This document shows positions 24,222 to 31,480 of a DNA stretch of 64,000 bases, one piece after another. The notes beneath the pieces are model-generated. The model saw only the letters and a program-made list of their open reading frames with translations, made no database searches and was not told the origin of the DNA. Where the stretch lies: positions 558,001 to 622,000 of the forward strand of contig OZ240207.1 of the NCBI GenBank assembly GCA_965197415.1. Reading direction: 5' to 3'. The translations under genes and the position numbers were made by a program. Source of the stretch: DAOUJI01 sp965197415 (lineage in GTDB: Bacteria; Chloroflexota; Dehalococcoidia; Lucifugimonadales; JAGWBF01). The stretch's first letter is position 1; the number at the start of each line of letters is the position of its first letter.

Positions 24222-24437
24222 GCTGGCCACTGCGGAGTTTGACGTTGGTCCTTCGCAACCAGCGCGGGCCGAATCGACGGGGTTTGACACTGGTCCTTCG
24301 TCCTCGGTCCACGTCCATCGGGTGCAGTTTGACGTTGGTCCTTCACCCGATGGACACCGGTCCGGCGAGTTGGGGTTGATCGCTCAATCCGCTGGGCGTT
24401 CGTTCGGTGGCTGAGGTTGATCGCCTCATCCGCTGGA
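24222..24437 (+). ncRNA. Tandem array of five stem-loops with conserved loops
   Basis: Five hairpins stand in a row, 2-6 nt apart. Three share an exact 19-nt loop of the form xrGTTTGACxyTGGTCCTT (24235-24253, 24280-24298, 24325-24343), but their stems differ and stay paired: TGCG/CGCA plus GCTGG/CCAGC; GACG/CGTC plus GGGCCGA/TCGGTCC; and the perfect 12-bp GTCCATCGGGTG/CACCCGATGGAC (24313-24324 with 24344-24355). Two more share loop TTGATCG (24376-24382, 24417-24423), with stems CCGGCG-a-GTTGGG/CTCAAT-c-CGCTGG and TTCGGTGG-c-TGAGG/CCTCA-t-CCGCTGGA. Most imperfect pairs are G-T in + sense, which fits a + strand RNA. There is no coding signal. I know of no family with this design. Confidence 0.6.
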
Positions 24438-24475
24438 CATCTGGGAACGGAGCGCTTCCTGTGCTTCTTCCCAAG

Positions 24476-24722
24476 CAAGCTGGTCGGATGCGTCTTTCGC
24501 TCCGACCGGTTCCTCATGCCTGCGGCATGGCTGACTGACAGCCAGGGCCGTAGCTTCGACACGCGCCGGTCTGCAACTGAGAAGCAGGCTGGCCGCTTCA
24601 CGTCTCGCAGCTTCCCCCCAACCTGGACGCTATCCACCCTGGGCGAGCTGCGTCTTTCATTCACCCCACTCCGTCTTTCGCGTTCGCCATGCGACCGTGG
24701 GCGGAGTGCGTCTTCGGCATTC
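24476..24722 (+). ncRNA. Continuing hairpin cluster with GCGTCTTTCG-type loops
   Basis: The strongest hairpin is AGCTGGTCGGA (24478-24488) with TCCGACCGGTT (24501-24511), extended by GCG/CGC around loop TCTTT. Others are CATGCC/GGCATG (24515-24529), GGCTG/CAGCC (24529-24543), GCCAG/CTGGC (24541-24593) enclosing CTGC/GCAG, CGCAGCT/AGCTGCG (24606-24652), CACTCCG/CGGAGTG (24667-24708) and GAGTGC/GCATTC (24704-24722). Some are mutually exclusive, so this may be a switching leader. The core TGCGTCTTTC or a close variant occurs near 24489, 24649, 24671 and 24707. It ends about 80 nt before the next start codon. Confidence 0.5.
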
Positions 24723-24805
24723 GGACACGGCATCAGGAAACCAGGCAAAGGAGGTTCATCGGCATGGACGAATCAGGAACACAGACGAAGGAAGGAGGTC
24801 AGGTC

Positions 24806-25279
24806 ATGGCGGAACAGTACGTGGGACCGAGCGCGAAGCGGGTCGCCGACCTGCTGCCGCACCGGGTCAGCTTCGAGCGGGGCTGGTTCTGGACGACGAC
24901 GGCGGTCTGTCACGGCGGGAAGTCGGACGGGCTGGCGTTTCGGCAGCGGCCCGACGGCAATGGCATCGACGTGCGGTGCCACACCGGGGGCTGCTCGGCC
25001 GGCGTGGTGATCACCGAGTTCGAGGCGCTCGTCGGGCTGCCCATCTGGACGGCCTACGAGCCGGTGCGCGACGCGGCGGTCAAGGCCCCTGAGAAGCGGC
25101 CCTGGTGGAAGCAGAGGCGGGTCCTCGCGCCTGCGGTGGTCGCACTGGTCATCGCGGCGCCGCTCATCACCGGCGACGGCGAGCTCTTCTTCCTGAACCT
25201 CGTCGGGCTGGGCATCGGCTGGATGTTGCTACGGCGGTTCATGCCCCGGCGTCCTCCGATAAGGAGGTTCAGGCGCTGA
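24806..25279 (+). CDS. Zinc-finger-like membrane protein, unknown function
   Basis: A 157-residue protein. The N-terminal part has a C-H...C-x4-C pattern (VCHGGKSDGLAFRQRPDGNGIDVRCHTGGCS) like zinc ribbons of phage and plasmid primase-associated proteins. Two membrane helices follow (VLAPAVVALVIAAPLITG and LFFLNLVGLGIGWMLL), then a very basic end. I chose the ATG at 24806 (GAAGGAGG, 7 nt). Another ATG at 24764 also has a strong AAAGGAGG, so a 14-codon extension is possible. It follows the structured region and is first in the rightward operon. Function unknown; perhaps a membrane anchor for element DNA. Confidence 0.6.
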   Translation: MAEQYVGPSAKRVADLLPHRVSFERGWFWTTTAVCHGGKSDGLAFRQRPDGNGIDVRCHTGGCSAGVVITEFEALVGLPIWTAYEPVRDAAVKAPEKRPWWKQRRVLAPAVVALVIAAPLITGDGELFFLNLVGLGIGWMLLRRFMPRRPPIRRFRR

Positions 25280-25318
25280 CCGAGGGCCTCCCGCTCTCTT
25301 ATACCCATCCCAACACGC

Positions 25319-25348
25319 AAGGGCCGTCTCCATCCGGGGGCGGCCCTT
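25319..25348 (+). terminator. Intergenic GC hairpin 1
   Basis: AAGGGCCG pairs with CGGCCCTT around a 14-nt loop, followed by CTTCTTT. First of eight similar hairpins that follow genes of the rightward block. Confidence 0.7.
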
Positions 25349-25412
25349 CTTCTTTGCCCGCAAGCGGGCGCGGATCGAAGGCAACAAAGCAATGGCACTT
25401 AGGAGGTGCATG

Positions 25413-25892
25413 ATGACGACGGCGACATTGGCAGCAGGCAATCGGACGGACACGGCGGTGGACAGGCCCCGGCGCAGCCTGGAGGAGCTGGTGGACCAGC
25501 TCTTCGCGGCGATGGGCTTCGGGGACGAGCCGGAGACGGCGCAGCCGCAGACGGGGCCGAGCGCGGTGCGCTCGATCCACGAGGCCCGTCGGCTCAGGCA
25601 GGCGGGGGACGTCGACACGGCGCTGGCGGTCCTCGCCGGCGTGAAGGCGGCGACGGCGGGACCGCGAGAGGCCCGGTGGGCCTTCGCCGAGTGGAAGCAG
25701 CTGGTGAGGCGGCGGTTCGGCGGCCTCGGCGCCCTGGTCTACAGCGAGGGCACGGGCCGGGCCGCTGCGGTGGTCCCCAGGGATGACGGCGCGCTGGAGG
25801 TCGCTGCCGTCCTGGGGATGCGCTGGCGGCCGGGCAAGGTCGTCTCGCGGCGCAGCCTCCGGGGCCTGCGGCCCCTGACCGGAGGTGCGTGA
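25413..25892 (+). CDS. Hypothetical protein upstream of primase
   Basis: A 159-residue protein that I do not recognise. The N-terminal half is helical (RRSLEELVDQLFAAMGFGDEP; SAVRSIHEARRLRQAGDVDTALAVLAGVKAATAGPREARWAFAEWKQLVRRRF). The C-terminus is a small beta segment (ALVYSEGTGRAAAVVPRDDGALEVAAVLGMRWRPGKVVSRRSL). AGGAGG stands 6 nt before the chosen ATG; two further Met codons lie just upstream. Its stop overlaps the primase start by one base (TGATG), so it may be a primase partner. Confidence 0.6.
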   Translation: MTTATLAAGNRTDTAVDRPRRSLEELVDQLFAAMGFGDEPETAQPQTGPSAVRSIHEARRLRQAGDVDTALAVLAGVKAATAGPREARWAFAEWKQLVRRRFGGLGALVYSEGTGRAAAVVPRDDGALEVAAVLGMRWRPGKVVSRRSLRGLRPLTGGA

Positions 25893-26938
25893 TGGTCACG
25901 GCCAACGTGGACATCCCCGCGCTGAAGGCGCGTCACCCCTTGGGCGACGCAGTTGAGGCGGCCGGGGTGCGGCTGCGCGGTCGTGGAAGGGTCCGCCAGG
26001 GCGTCTGCCCCTTCCACGACGAGGCGGAGGGCAGCTTCACGGTGTACGGCGACTCGGAAAGGTTCTACTGCTTCGGCTGCGGCGAGGGGGGCGACGTCCT
26101 GGACTTCATCCAGAGGTCCGAGGGGCTGAGCCTCCCTGAGGCCATCGCGCGGCTGGACGGCAGCCCGGGGCTTGCGCCCAGGGCCGCTCAGCGTCCAGCC
26201 GGACCGCGGCGTCCCGGGTCCGCCGCGCTGCCTCCCCGCGAACCCGACCTGCTGACGGCGGCGGCGCGCTTCTACGCCGGAGAGGTCCGGCGTTCCTCAG
26301 AAGCGCGGGGGTACCTGGCCTCGCGGGGCGTCGGCCCGGTCGCCGCAGCCCGCCTCGGTCTCGGCTATGCGCCGGGCGGCGGGCTGCGGCAGGCCCTGGA
26401 GTCCCTCGGCTTCTCCGAGAAGCGCATCCGGGACTCAGGGCTGTTCATGGAGCGGGGAGCGGAGCGGTTCGCCGGCATGGTCGTCGTTCCCGACGTTACC
26501 GGCGGCCTAGTCCGCTGGCTTGCGGGCCGGGCCGTCGATCCCGGCCGGACTCCCCGGTTCCAGGCGCTGCCCGGCCCCAAACCGGTGCTGGGCCTCGGGC
26601 GTCTCGGCCCCACTCCGCTGTGGGCGGTCGTCACCGAGGGGCTGTTCGACTGGGTCGCCCTCGCTGGATGGGAGTTCCCGGCCGCCGCCGCCCTGGGCAC
26701 CCAGGGAGTTGAGCGGATCGCCGAGGCCCTCCGGGTCTGCAACCGCGTCTTCCTCGCCTTCGACAGCGACGACGCGGGCCGGGAGGCGACGGAGCGGCTT
26801 CAGGCCCTGCTGGGTCGCAGGGCCGCCGCCGTCACCCTTCCCCCCGGCATCGGCGACGTGGCCGAGCTTGCGGCCCGGCCACACGGACGCGCCGCCTTCC
26901 TCCGCCTGCTCTGGCAGGCCGCCCGCTCCGCCCGCTAG
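25892..26938 (+). CDS. DnaG-type DNA primase (compact)
   Basis: A 348-residue primase. The N-terminal CHC2 zinc finger is C39-x2-H42...C60-x2-C63 (CPFHDEAEGSFTVYGDSERFYCFGCGEGG). The DnaG helical core follows (YLASRGVGPVAAARLGLGYAP; LVRWLAGRAV). A Toprim domain comes next, with VTEGLFDWVAL (the E motif) and FLAFDSDDAGREA (the DxD motif). It lacks the C-terminal helicase-binding domain of chromosomal DnaG. It should make primers for element replication or for copying the transferred strand. GGAGG is 6 nt before the ATG. Acts with the annealing protein, SSB and nuclease encoded next. Confidence 0.9.
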   Translation: MVTANVDIPALKARHPLGDAVEAAGVRLRGRGRVRQGVCPFHDEAEGSFTVYGDSERFYCFGCGEGGDVLDFIQRSEGLSLPEAIARLDGSPGLAPRAAQRPAGPRRPGSAALPPREPDLLTAAARFYAGEVRRSSEARGYLASRGVGPVAAARLGLGYAPGGGLRQALESLGFSEKRIRDSGLFMERGAERFAGMVVVPDVTGGLVRWLAGRAVDPGRTPRFQALPGPKPVLGLGRLGPTPLWAVVTEGLFDWVALAGWEFPAAAALGTQGVERIAEALRVCNRVFLAFDSDDAGREATERLQALLGRRAAAVTLPPGIGDVAELAARPHGRAAFLRLLWQAARSAR

Positions 26939-27085
26939 CGGCTCCCCGCCGCTCCCCAGCGGGCTTCGCTCCACTACTCCCTCTCCCTCACCACCCATCC
27001 CCTCCAACGGGGCCTGCCGCGCTCCGCCGCTTGCCTGCGGGACTCGCGCCCGCACCACCCCCACTCTCACCGCCAAGGAGGACCT

Positions 27086-27130
27086 ATGCCCGATTCACGA
27101 CGGGCTCCGCCCGCGCACGGCTTCCCGTAG
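27086..27130 (+). CDS. Possible 14-codon leader peptide
   Basis: ATG with AAGGAGG 5 nt upstream opens a 14-codon frame (MPDSRRAPPAHGFP) that ends 55 nt before the annealing-protein start. The strong SD and the Pro/Arg content would suit a leader peptide or upstream ORF. It is too short for any homology claim. Confidence 0.3.
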   Translation: MPDSRRAPPAHGFP

Positions 27131-27185
27131 GGGCAGCCGCATCGCTCATTCACTACAGGAAAGACACCAAGGAAGGAGTTTCCAG

Positions 27186-28085
27186 ATGTTCAACAAGAAC
27201 GGAAGCAACAACGGAAACGGGAGCGCGAACGGCGTCCACAAGGACACCGCCGTCGCCTCGCGCAACGGCAACGGGCACAGGCCCGACGCCCCCATCGTCA
27301 CCGAGCACGAGCTGCTCTGGGACGGGCTCTCGCCCGCCGTCACGCAGTCGCTCGGTCAGCCCATCGACCCCGAGCTGGTCTCCCAGCGCAAGGGGCGGGG
27401 CGGCAGGTCCTTCGATTACCTCGAAGGCCACGCCGTCATCGACCAGGCCAACCGCATCTTCGGCTACGGCGGGTGGGGCTACGAACTGGTGGGGGACGTG
27501 ACGCTGCGCCGCATCGAGACGGTCGACCCCCAGACCGGCGAGGTGAAGGTGGAACAGGGCTACAGCGCCCCGGTGCGGGTCACCGTCGCGGGCGCCCTGC
27601 CCCGCACCGACCTCGGCGTCCACCCGGTGGCCGAGGACACCTTTGACGGGCATGACACGGCGATGAAGGGCGCCGTCACGGACGGCCTGAAGCGGGCCTT
27701 CCGCAGCTTCGGAGTCCAGTTCGGCAACGGCTTCTACGGGGACCAGCCGCAGACCGTCAACCAGCCGCAACCGCAGCGCGTCCCCGCCCCGGCCAACGGC
27801 AACTCCGGCCGGGCTCAGTCCAACGGCAAGAGCCCCGTTCGGCAGGCTCAGAGCTTGCCCTCGACTGGATCGGGGGACAGGCGCAACGAGTCCCAGGAGG
27901 AGATGCTCCGGAGGCGGCTCTTCGAGATTGCCGCCGACCAGGGTCTCGACGAGGACCAGGTGCGGAGCGCCGTGGTCGACCGGACGGGTAAGAGCATCGA
28001 CGACCTGGCGGCCGCCGAGCTGGGTCCGCTGGTCGAGGCCGCCGCCAACAAGCTCCGGCAGATGCAGCAGGCGCAGGCCGCCTAG
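27186..28085 (+). CDS. Rad52/Rad22-family single-strand annealing protein
   Basis: A 299-residue protein. Residues about 45-190 form a Rad52-type domain: RSFDYLEGHAVIDQANRIFGYGGWGYEL, then VRVTVAGALPRTDLGVHP, then DTAMKGAVTDGLKRAFRSFGVQFGNGFYG, the clearest family signature. A Gln/Pro/Asn-rich linker leads to a short helical C-terminal domain. It should anneal complementary single strands. The N-terminus is Asn/Gly-rich. AAGGAG precedes the ATG. Its neighbours (primase, Cas4-like nuclease, SSB) make up a recombination module like those of phages and conjugative elements. Confidence 0.87.
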   Translation: MFNKNGSNNGNGSANGVHKDTAVASRNGNGHRPDAPIVTEHELLWDGLSPAVTQSLGQPIDPELVSQRKGRGGRSFDYLEGHAVIDQANRIFGYGGWGYELVGDVTLRRIETVDPQTGEVKVEQGYSAPVRVTVAGALPRTDLGVHPVAEDTFDGHDTAMKGAVTDGLKRAFRSFGVQFGNGFYGDQPQTVNQPQPQRVPAPANGNSGRAQSNGKSPVRQAQSLPSTGSGDRRNESQEEMLRRRLFEIAADQGLDEDQVRSAVVDRTGKSIDDLAAAELGPLVEAAANKLRQMQQAQAA

Positions 28086-28111
28086 TCCGCCGGTCGGTTC
28101 AGGTTCGGAAT

Positions 28112-28151
28112 GGAGCGGGGTCGTCTCTCCTTCGTGGGGCGGCCCCGCTCC
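28112..28151 (+). terminator. Intergenic GC hairpin 2
   Basis: GGAGCGGGG pairs with CCCCGCTCC (9 bp), followed by TTCATT. It lies between the annealing-protein gene and the next start. Confidence 0.7.
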
Positions 28152-28180
28152 TTCATTACAGGATGACAAGGAGGTCTGAA

Positions 28181-28681
28181 ATGACGACGAACGTTACCTA
28201 CACACCCTGGGGCTGGACGCGGGACGTCAAGGAGCTTGCCGAGGGCGTCTGGCGGGTCTCGACGCCGAGCCACGGCGGGCTGAAGCTCAGCACGGAACGG
28301 TGGGACTCCCTTCCCGCCGAACTGCGGGACGCCATGTACACGCAGACCTTCGCAGAGGAGGACTGCGAGGAGCCTATCGTCAGGACGCTCCTCGGCCTCG
28401 GCGACGCCCATGAGAGGGAGTTGGCGCTCACGGTGGCCGGCTACTTCGACCGGTACGCTCCGGCGCTGCCCCATCTCCGCGACCTTCCGCCGGGCCTCCA
28501 CTACCACGCGGTCGCCTACTGGGGCGGCCTCGGCACTGACCCCTTCGAGCGGTTCGACACCCTCATCGAGGTCGAGTCCTTCGTGGGCGACGCCGGGATG
28601 GTGCGGGCCTACGGGAGGATGGAGGCCATCGAGTGCGCAGGGACGCGCCCGCTCTGCCTCGGAAGGGCGGACAGGCCATGA
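28181..28681 (+). CDS. DUF7007-like protein
   Basis: A 166-residue protein. The start TPWGWTRDVKELAEGVWRVSTPSHGGLKLS resembles the W-G...G-x-W-x-V-x-T-P-S-H-G-G stretch of DUF7007-type proteins known from mobile elements. The rest is helical and acidic (LPAELRDAMYTQTFAEEDCEEPIVRTLLGLG; FERFDTLIEVESFVGDAGMVRAYGRM). AAGGAGG lies 6 nt before the chosen ATG. An ATG six codons earlier is weaker. The stop overlaps the next start (ATGA). Function unknown; my family call rests on memory of the motif. Confidence 0.6.
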   Translation: MTTNVTYTPWGWTRDVKELAEGVWRVSTPSHGGLKLSTERWDSLPAELRDAMYTQTFAEEDCEEPIVRTLLGLGDAHERELALTVAGYFDRYAPALPHLRDLPPGLHYHAVAYWGGLGTDPFERFDTLIEVESFVGDAGMVRAYGRMEAIECAGTRPLCLGRADRP

Positions 28682-29091
28682 GCACCACGACGCGGCAAAG
28701 GCCGCGTAGCCTTCCCAGCACGACCACCCGGCTGCAGACCGAGATGGGGAACCTCTTCATCACCGTCTCGACGGACGAGAACGGCGAGCCCTTCGAGGTC
28801 TTCGGGGCGCTCGGCAAGGGCGGCAGCTTCCAGCACGGCGTGACCGAGCTGGCCTGCCGCCTCATCTCCCTGCACATGCGCAGGGGAACGCCGCTGGAAG
28901 AGGTGATCGATCAGATTCAGGGCATACAGGAGATGCAGCCGTTCTTCAACCAGATGGGCGACGGGAGGAGTGTGGCGATCCTGGGTCTCGGGGACGGCAT
29001 CGCCCACATCCTCAAGGCACACCTGAAGGCCGGAGAGGAGAGACGGGCGGCGCAAGAGGAAGCGGAAGCCGAGGCGAAGGTCGCCGCCTGA
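28678..29091 (+). CDS. Stand-alone TSCPD-domain protein
   Basis: A 137-residue protein with a core (GNLFITVSTDENGEPFEVFGALGKGGSFQHGVTELACRLISLHMRRGTPLEEVIDQIQGI) that matches the TSCPD domain found at the end of B12-dependent ribonucleotide reductases. No reductase is encoded in the window, so it stands alone. A helical, Glu/Ala-rich tail follows. The TSCPD domain may bind nucleotides or DNA; stand-alone copies are known in mobile elements but not well understood. It overlaps the previous gene (ATGA), with GGAAGG upstream. Confidence 0.7.
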   Translation: MSTTTRQRPRSLPSTTTRLQTEMGNLFITVSTDENGEPFEVFGALGKGGSFQHGVTELACRLISLHMRRGTPLEEVIDQIQGIQEMQPFFNQMGDGRSVAILGLGDGIAHILKAHLKAGEERRAAQEEAEAEAKVAA

Positions 29092-29133
29092 ACACCCCCT
29101 GCTTCCAACTACAGGAGACAAGGAGAAAGAACC

Positions 29134-30237
29134 ATGACGACAGAGACTATCGACAGGGCGGAGGTCTTCTCCCGCCCCGCGGCGCGTTTCGACGCCGACG
29201 GCAACCTGGAGGTGCGGGCGTCGTCCGCCCTGGGCTGCCGCCGCGCCCTCTGGTACTCGGCGACGGGCTACCAGCCGACGAATCCCCCCAGCGAGGAGTC
29301 GCTGACGGCGATGGAGGCGGGCAACGCCCTGGAGCCGGTGGTGGTTCGGGCGATGGAGCGGGCGGGCTGGAAGGTGGACGCCCCCGATCCCCGGGACCCG
29401 CACCAGGTGACCGTGCGCATCGGCCCGAACCTGCTGGTCACGGGACACCCCGACGGCACGGTGCGGATGTCTATAGGGGAGGACGAAGCGCCCCCTCAAC
29501 TCTTCCTCTTCGAGGGAGAGACGCAGGGTCCTGCCTACGGCGACCCGATGGTCGTCGAGATCAAGACGCGGGGACCGGAGGCGTTCAAGCGCTGGCAGAC
29601 GCTGGGAGCGGAGCGCAGCCACCCGGCGTCGGTGGCCCAGGCCGCCCTCTACTCCCTCGGCGAGTTCGGCGACCTGCGGGACGCGGTCATCGCCACGATG
29701 GACACGGGGGCTCGCACCTGGGACTGGGAGCGGATTCCCGCCAAGCGACTGGAGAGGGCCTTGCAGGATGCCTGCGAGTGGCTGGGTGAGCTTGCCGCCC
29801 ACCACGTCGAGAACGGGCCGGACCCCGACGCGCTGCCGGACCGGGACTTCTCCGCTAGTAGCTGGCAGTGCCGGAGCTGCCCCTTCCTGGCGGTCTGCCT
29901 GCCGGGAGCGGCGGAAGAGGTCGAGACAGACGAATCCGAGATAGAGGACAAGGAGGTGAGCGACGAAGAGGCACGGGACGCGGTGGCGGCCTACGCAGAG
30001 GCTCAGGAGTCCATCAAGGAGCCTGAGAAGGCCAAGCGCGCCGCGCTGGACACCCTGAAGGCGTGGATGCGCCGCCAGGGGGACTCCAAGGCGACGGTGG
30101 GTGACCGGACGGTCACCCTCGTCACCTCGACCAGGTACTCCGTGAACCACCGCAGGCTCAACGAGGCGCTTGACCCCGAGGTCCGGGCCGAGATCGTCAC
30201 CGAGAGCGAGTCGGAGTACGTGCGGGTGAACACCTAG
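29134..30237 (+). CDS. Cas4/RecB-like nuclease with Fe-S cysteines
   Basis: A 367-residue PD-(D/E)xK nuclease. The active site is visible as Asp107 (TGHPDGT) and Glu142-x-Lys144 (VVEIKTRG), with a downstream Gln (VAQAALYS). Four cysteines fit a 4Fe-4S cluster as in Cas4 and AddB: Cys35 (LGCRR), Cys246, Cys249 and Cys255 (QCRSCPFLAVC). The C-terminus adds a helical domain. No cas genes or CRISPR array are nearby, so it is probably the exonuclease partner of the Rad52-type annealing protein. AAGGAG precedes the ATG. Confidence 0.85.
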   Translation: MTTETIDRAEVFSRPAARFDADGNLEVRASSALGCRRALWYSATGYQPTNPPSEESLTAMEAGNALEPVVVRAMERAGWKVDAPDPRDPHQVTVRIGPNLLVTGHPDGTVRMSIGEDEAPPQLFLFEGETQGPAYGDPMVVEIKTRGPEAFKRWQTLGAERSHPASVAQAALYSLGEFGDLRDAVIATMDTGARTWDWERIPAKRLERALQDACEWLGELAAHHVENGPDPDALPDRDFSASSWQCRSCPFLAVCLPGAAEEVETDESEIEDKEVSDEEARDAVAAYAEAQESIKEPEKAKRAALDTLKAWMRRQGDSKATVGDRTVTLVTSTRYSVNHRRLNEALDPEVRAEIVTESESEYVRVNT

Positions 30238-30263
30238 ACGCTTCCCCTGCTGGGAGCGCAGGA

Positions 30264-30298
30264 CGGGGCCGTCTTCCCTTCTACAGGGGGCGGCCCCG
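30264..30298 (+). terminator. Intergenic GC hairpin 3
   Basis: CGGGGCCG pairs with CGGCCCCG (8 bp), followed by CTCTCATTC. Closely related in sequence to the hairpins at 28112 and 30782. Confidence 0.7.
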
Positions 30299-30356
30299 CT
30301 CTCATTCAAGACGGGCGCGGCAACACCGCGCTACTACACACACAAGGAGAAACGCA

Positions 30357-30740
30357 ATGTCACGCACCATCAACAAAGTTGAGCTTCTGGGCAGGGTCGG
30401 GACCGACCCCGAGATGCGCTACACGCCGAACGGCACCGCCGTCACCAAGCTGCGGCTGGCGACCGACCGCTACCGCAAGGACGCCGAGAACGAGACCGAT
30501 TGGCACGACGTCGTGGTTTGGGGCGCTACCGCGGAGGCCGTGAACCAGTACGTCGGGACGGGCCAGCGGGTCTACGTCGCGGGCCGCCTCGTCCAGAACT
30601 CGTGGGAGAACGACGACGGCCAGCGCCGCCACCGCACCGAGGTCCACGCCTCCGAGGTCGTGTTCCTCGACTCCCGCAACGGGAACGGCCACGGCGACCC
30701 CGCGGACATCGAGGAGCCGGTCGGCGCTTCTCCCTTCTAG
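30357..30740 (+). CDS. ssb: Single-stranded DNA-binding protein
   Basis: A 127-residue SSB. The OB-fold starts MSRTINKVELLGRVGTDPEMRYTPNGTAVTKLRLAT and continues WHDVVVWGATAEAVNQYVGTGQRVYVAGRL, as in bacterial SSBs. A short Asn/Gly linker leads to an acidic tip (DPADIEEPVGASPF) that ends in Pro-Phe, the usual partner-docking end. AAGGAG precedes the ATG. It coats single-stranded DNA during replication, annealing or transfer. Between hairpins 3 and 4, it may be its own transcription unit. Confidence 0.93.
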   Translation: MSRTINKVELLGRVGTDPEMRYTPNGTAVTKLRLATDRYRKDAENETDWHDVVVWGATAEAVNQYVGTGQRVYVAGRLVQNSWENDDGQRRHRTEVHASEVVFLDSRNGNGHGDPADIEEPVGASPF

Positions 30741-30781
30741 TCCCGCAACCGCAGGGCGACGCCTTTCAGAAGGCGCAATCA

Positions 30782-30814
30782 CGGGGCCGCTTCCACCTCC
30801 AGGAGGCGGCCCCG
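30782..30814 (+). terminator. Intergenic GC hairpin 4
   Basis: CGGGGCCGC pairs with GCGGCCCCG (9 bp), followed by CTTTCTGTTC. A good intrinsic terminator shape after the SSB gene. Confidence 0.75.
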
Positions 30815-30848
30815 CTTTCTGTTCTAACCGATAGCGAAGGAGACCGAC

Positions 30849-31397
30849 ATGACCGCCACAGCGATACACGCCGACACCCTATCGACAAGCGCCCAGCTTT
30901 CACTCTTCCAGACCGAGGGGCAGGCTCTACTCGACGCCCTGCGCAACAACCTGAACCTGCTGGGCGAGATCGCTTTGCGCTACGGGGTGGAGACCCAGCC
31001 GGAACGCGTGGACGACCCGCCCTCGATTACCACTCCCCATGACGTCCACAAGCTGCTCGCGCCGGAGTTATCCGGGCTCGCCCAGGAGCAACTGCGGGTG
31101 CTGCTGCTCAACACCAAGAACGTGGTGGTCGGCCAGCGTGTCGTCTACCAGGGCAACGTCAACTCCTCGATGATCCGGCCCGCCGAGGTGCTGCGCCCCG
31201 CCGTCGTCGAGGCCGTCCCCAGCATCATCATCAGCCACAACCACCCCAGCCAGGACCCCACTCCCAGCGCGCAGGACGCCGCCATCACCAGGGACATAGA
31301 CCAGGCGGGCAAGCTCCTGGGCATCGAGTTGCTGGACCACGTGGTCATCGGCGGCGAGCGGTTCGTCAGCCTCAAGGAACGGGGCCTCATGTCCTGA
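30849..31397 (+). CDS. RadC-like JAB-domain protein
   Basis: A 182-residue protein of the RadC/JAB family (DUF2466). Metal-binding residues are visible in SHNHPSQDPTPSAQD (His130, His132, then Ser140 and Asp143). LRPAVVEAVPSIII comes before, and LLGIELLDHVVIGGERFVSLKERGL is the standard ending. RadC-like proteins are common on mobile elements; their activity is unsettled, with the fold suggesting a metalloprotease. The N-terminus (30 residues) is not conserved in my memory of the family. GAAGGAG precedes the ATG. Confidence 0.87.
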   Translation: MTATAIHADTLSTSAQLSLFQTEGQALLDALRNNLNLLGEIALRYGVETQPERVDDPPSITTPHDVHKLLAPELSGLAQEQLRVLLLNTKNVVVGQRVVYQGNVNSSMIRPAEVLRPAVVEAVPSIIISHNHPSQDPTPSAQDAAITRDIDQAGKLLGIELLDHVVIGGERFVSLKERGLMS

Positions 31398-31480
31398 CGG
31401 CCCGCGCCGTCCGGCTCTCACGCGGGGGACACCCTCCCGCGCTTGCATCACCCACACCAAGGAACGAAAGGAGACTGCCC

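Noticed and set aside
24235..24343. The three 19-nt loops as a CRISPR-like array
   Set aside because: The repeat units have only 26-nt gaps made of complementary stems, not unrelated spacers, and there are no cas genes. The nuclease at 29134 is Cas4-like but belongs to a recombination module.
24200..24748. 182-codon antisense ORF across the hairpin array
   Set aside because: It has no SD, its repeats mirror the hairpin loops, and the composition is Arg/Pro/Ser-rich as expected for a chance frame in GC-rich DNA. Structure explains the conservation better.
29134..30237. Calling this gene cas4
   Set aside because: The residues fit the Cas4/AddB fold, but no adaptation genes or array exist here and the neighbours are annealing and SSB genes.
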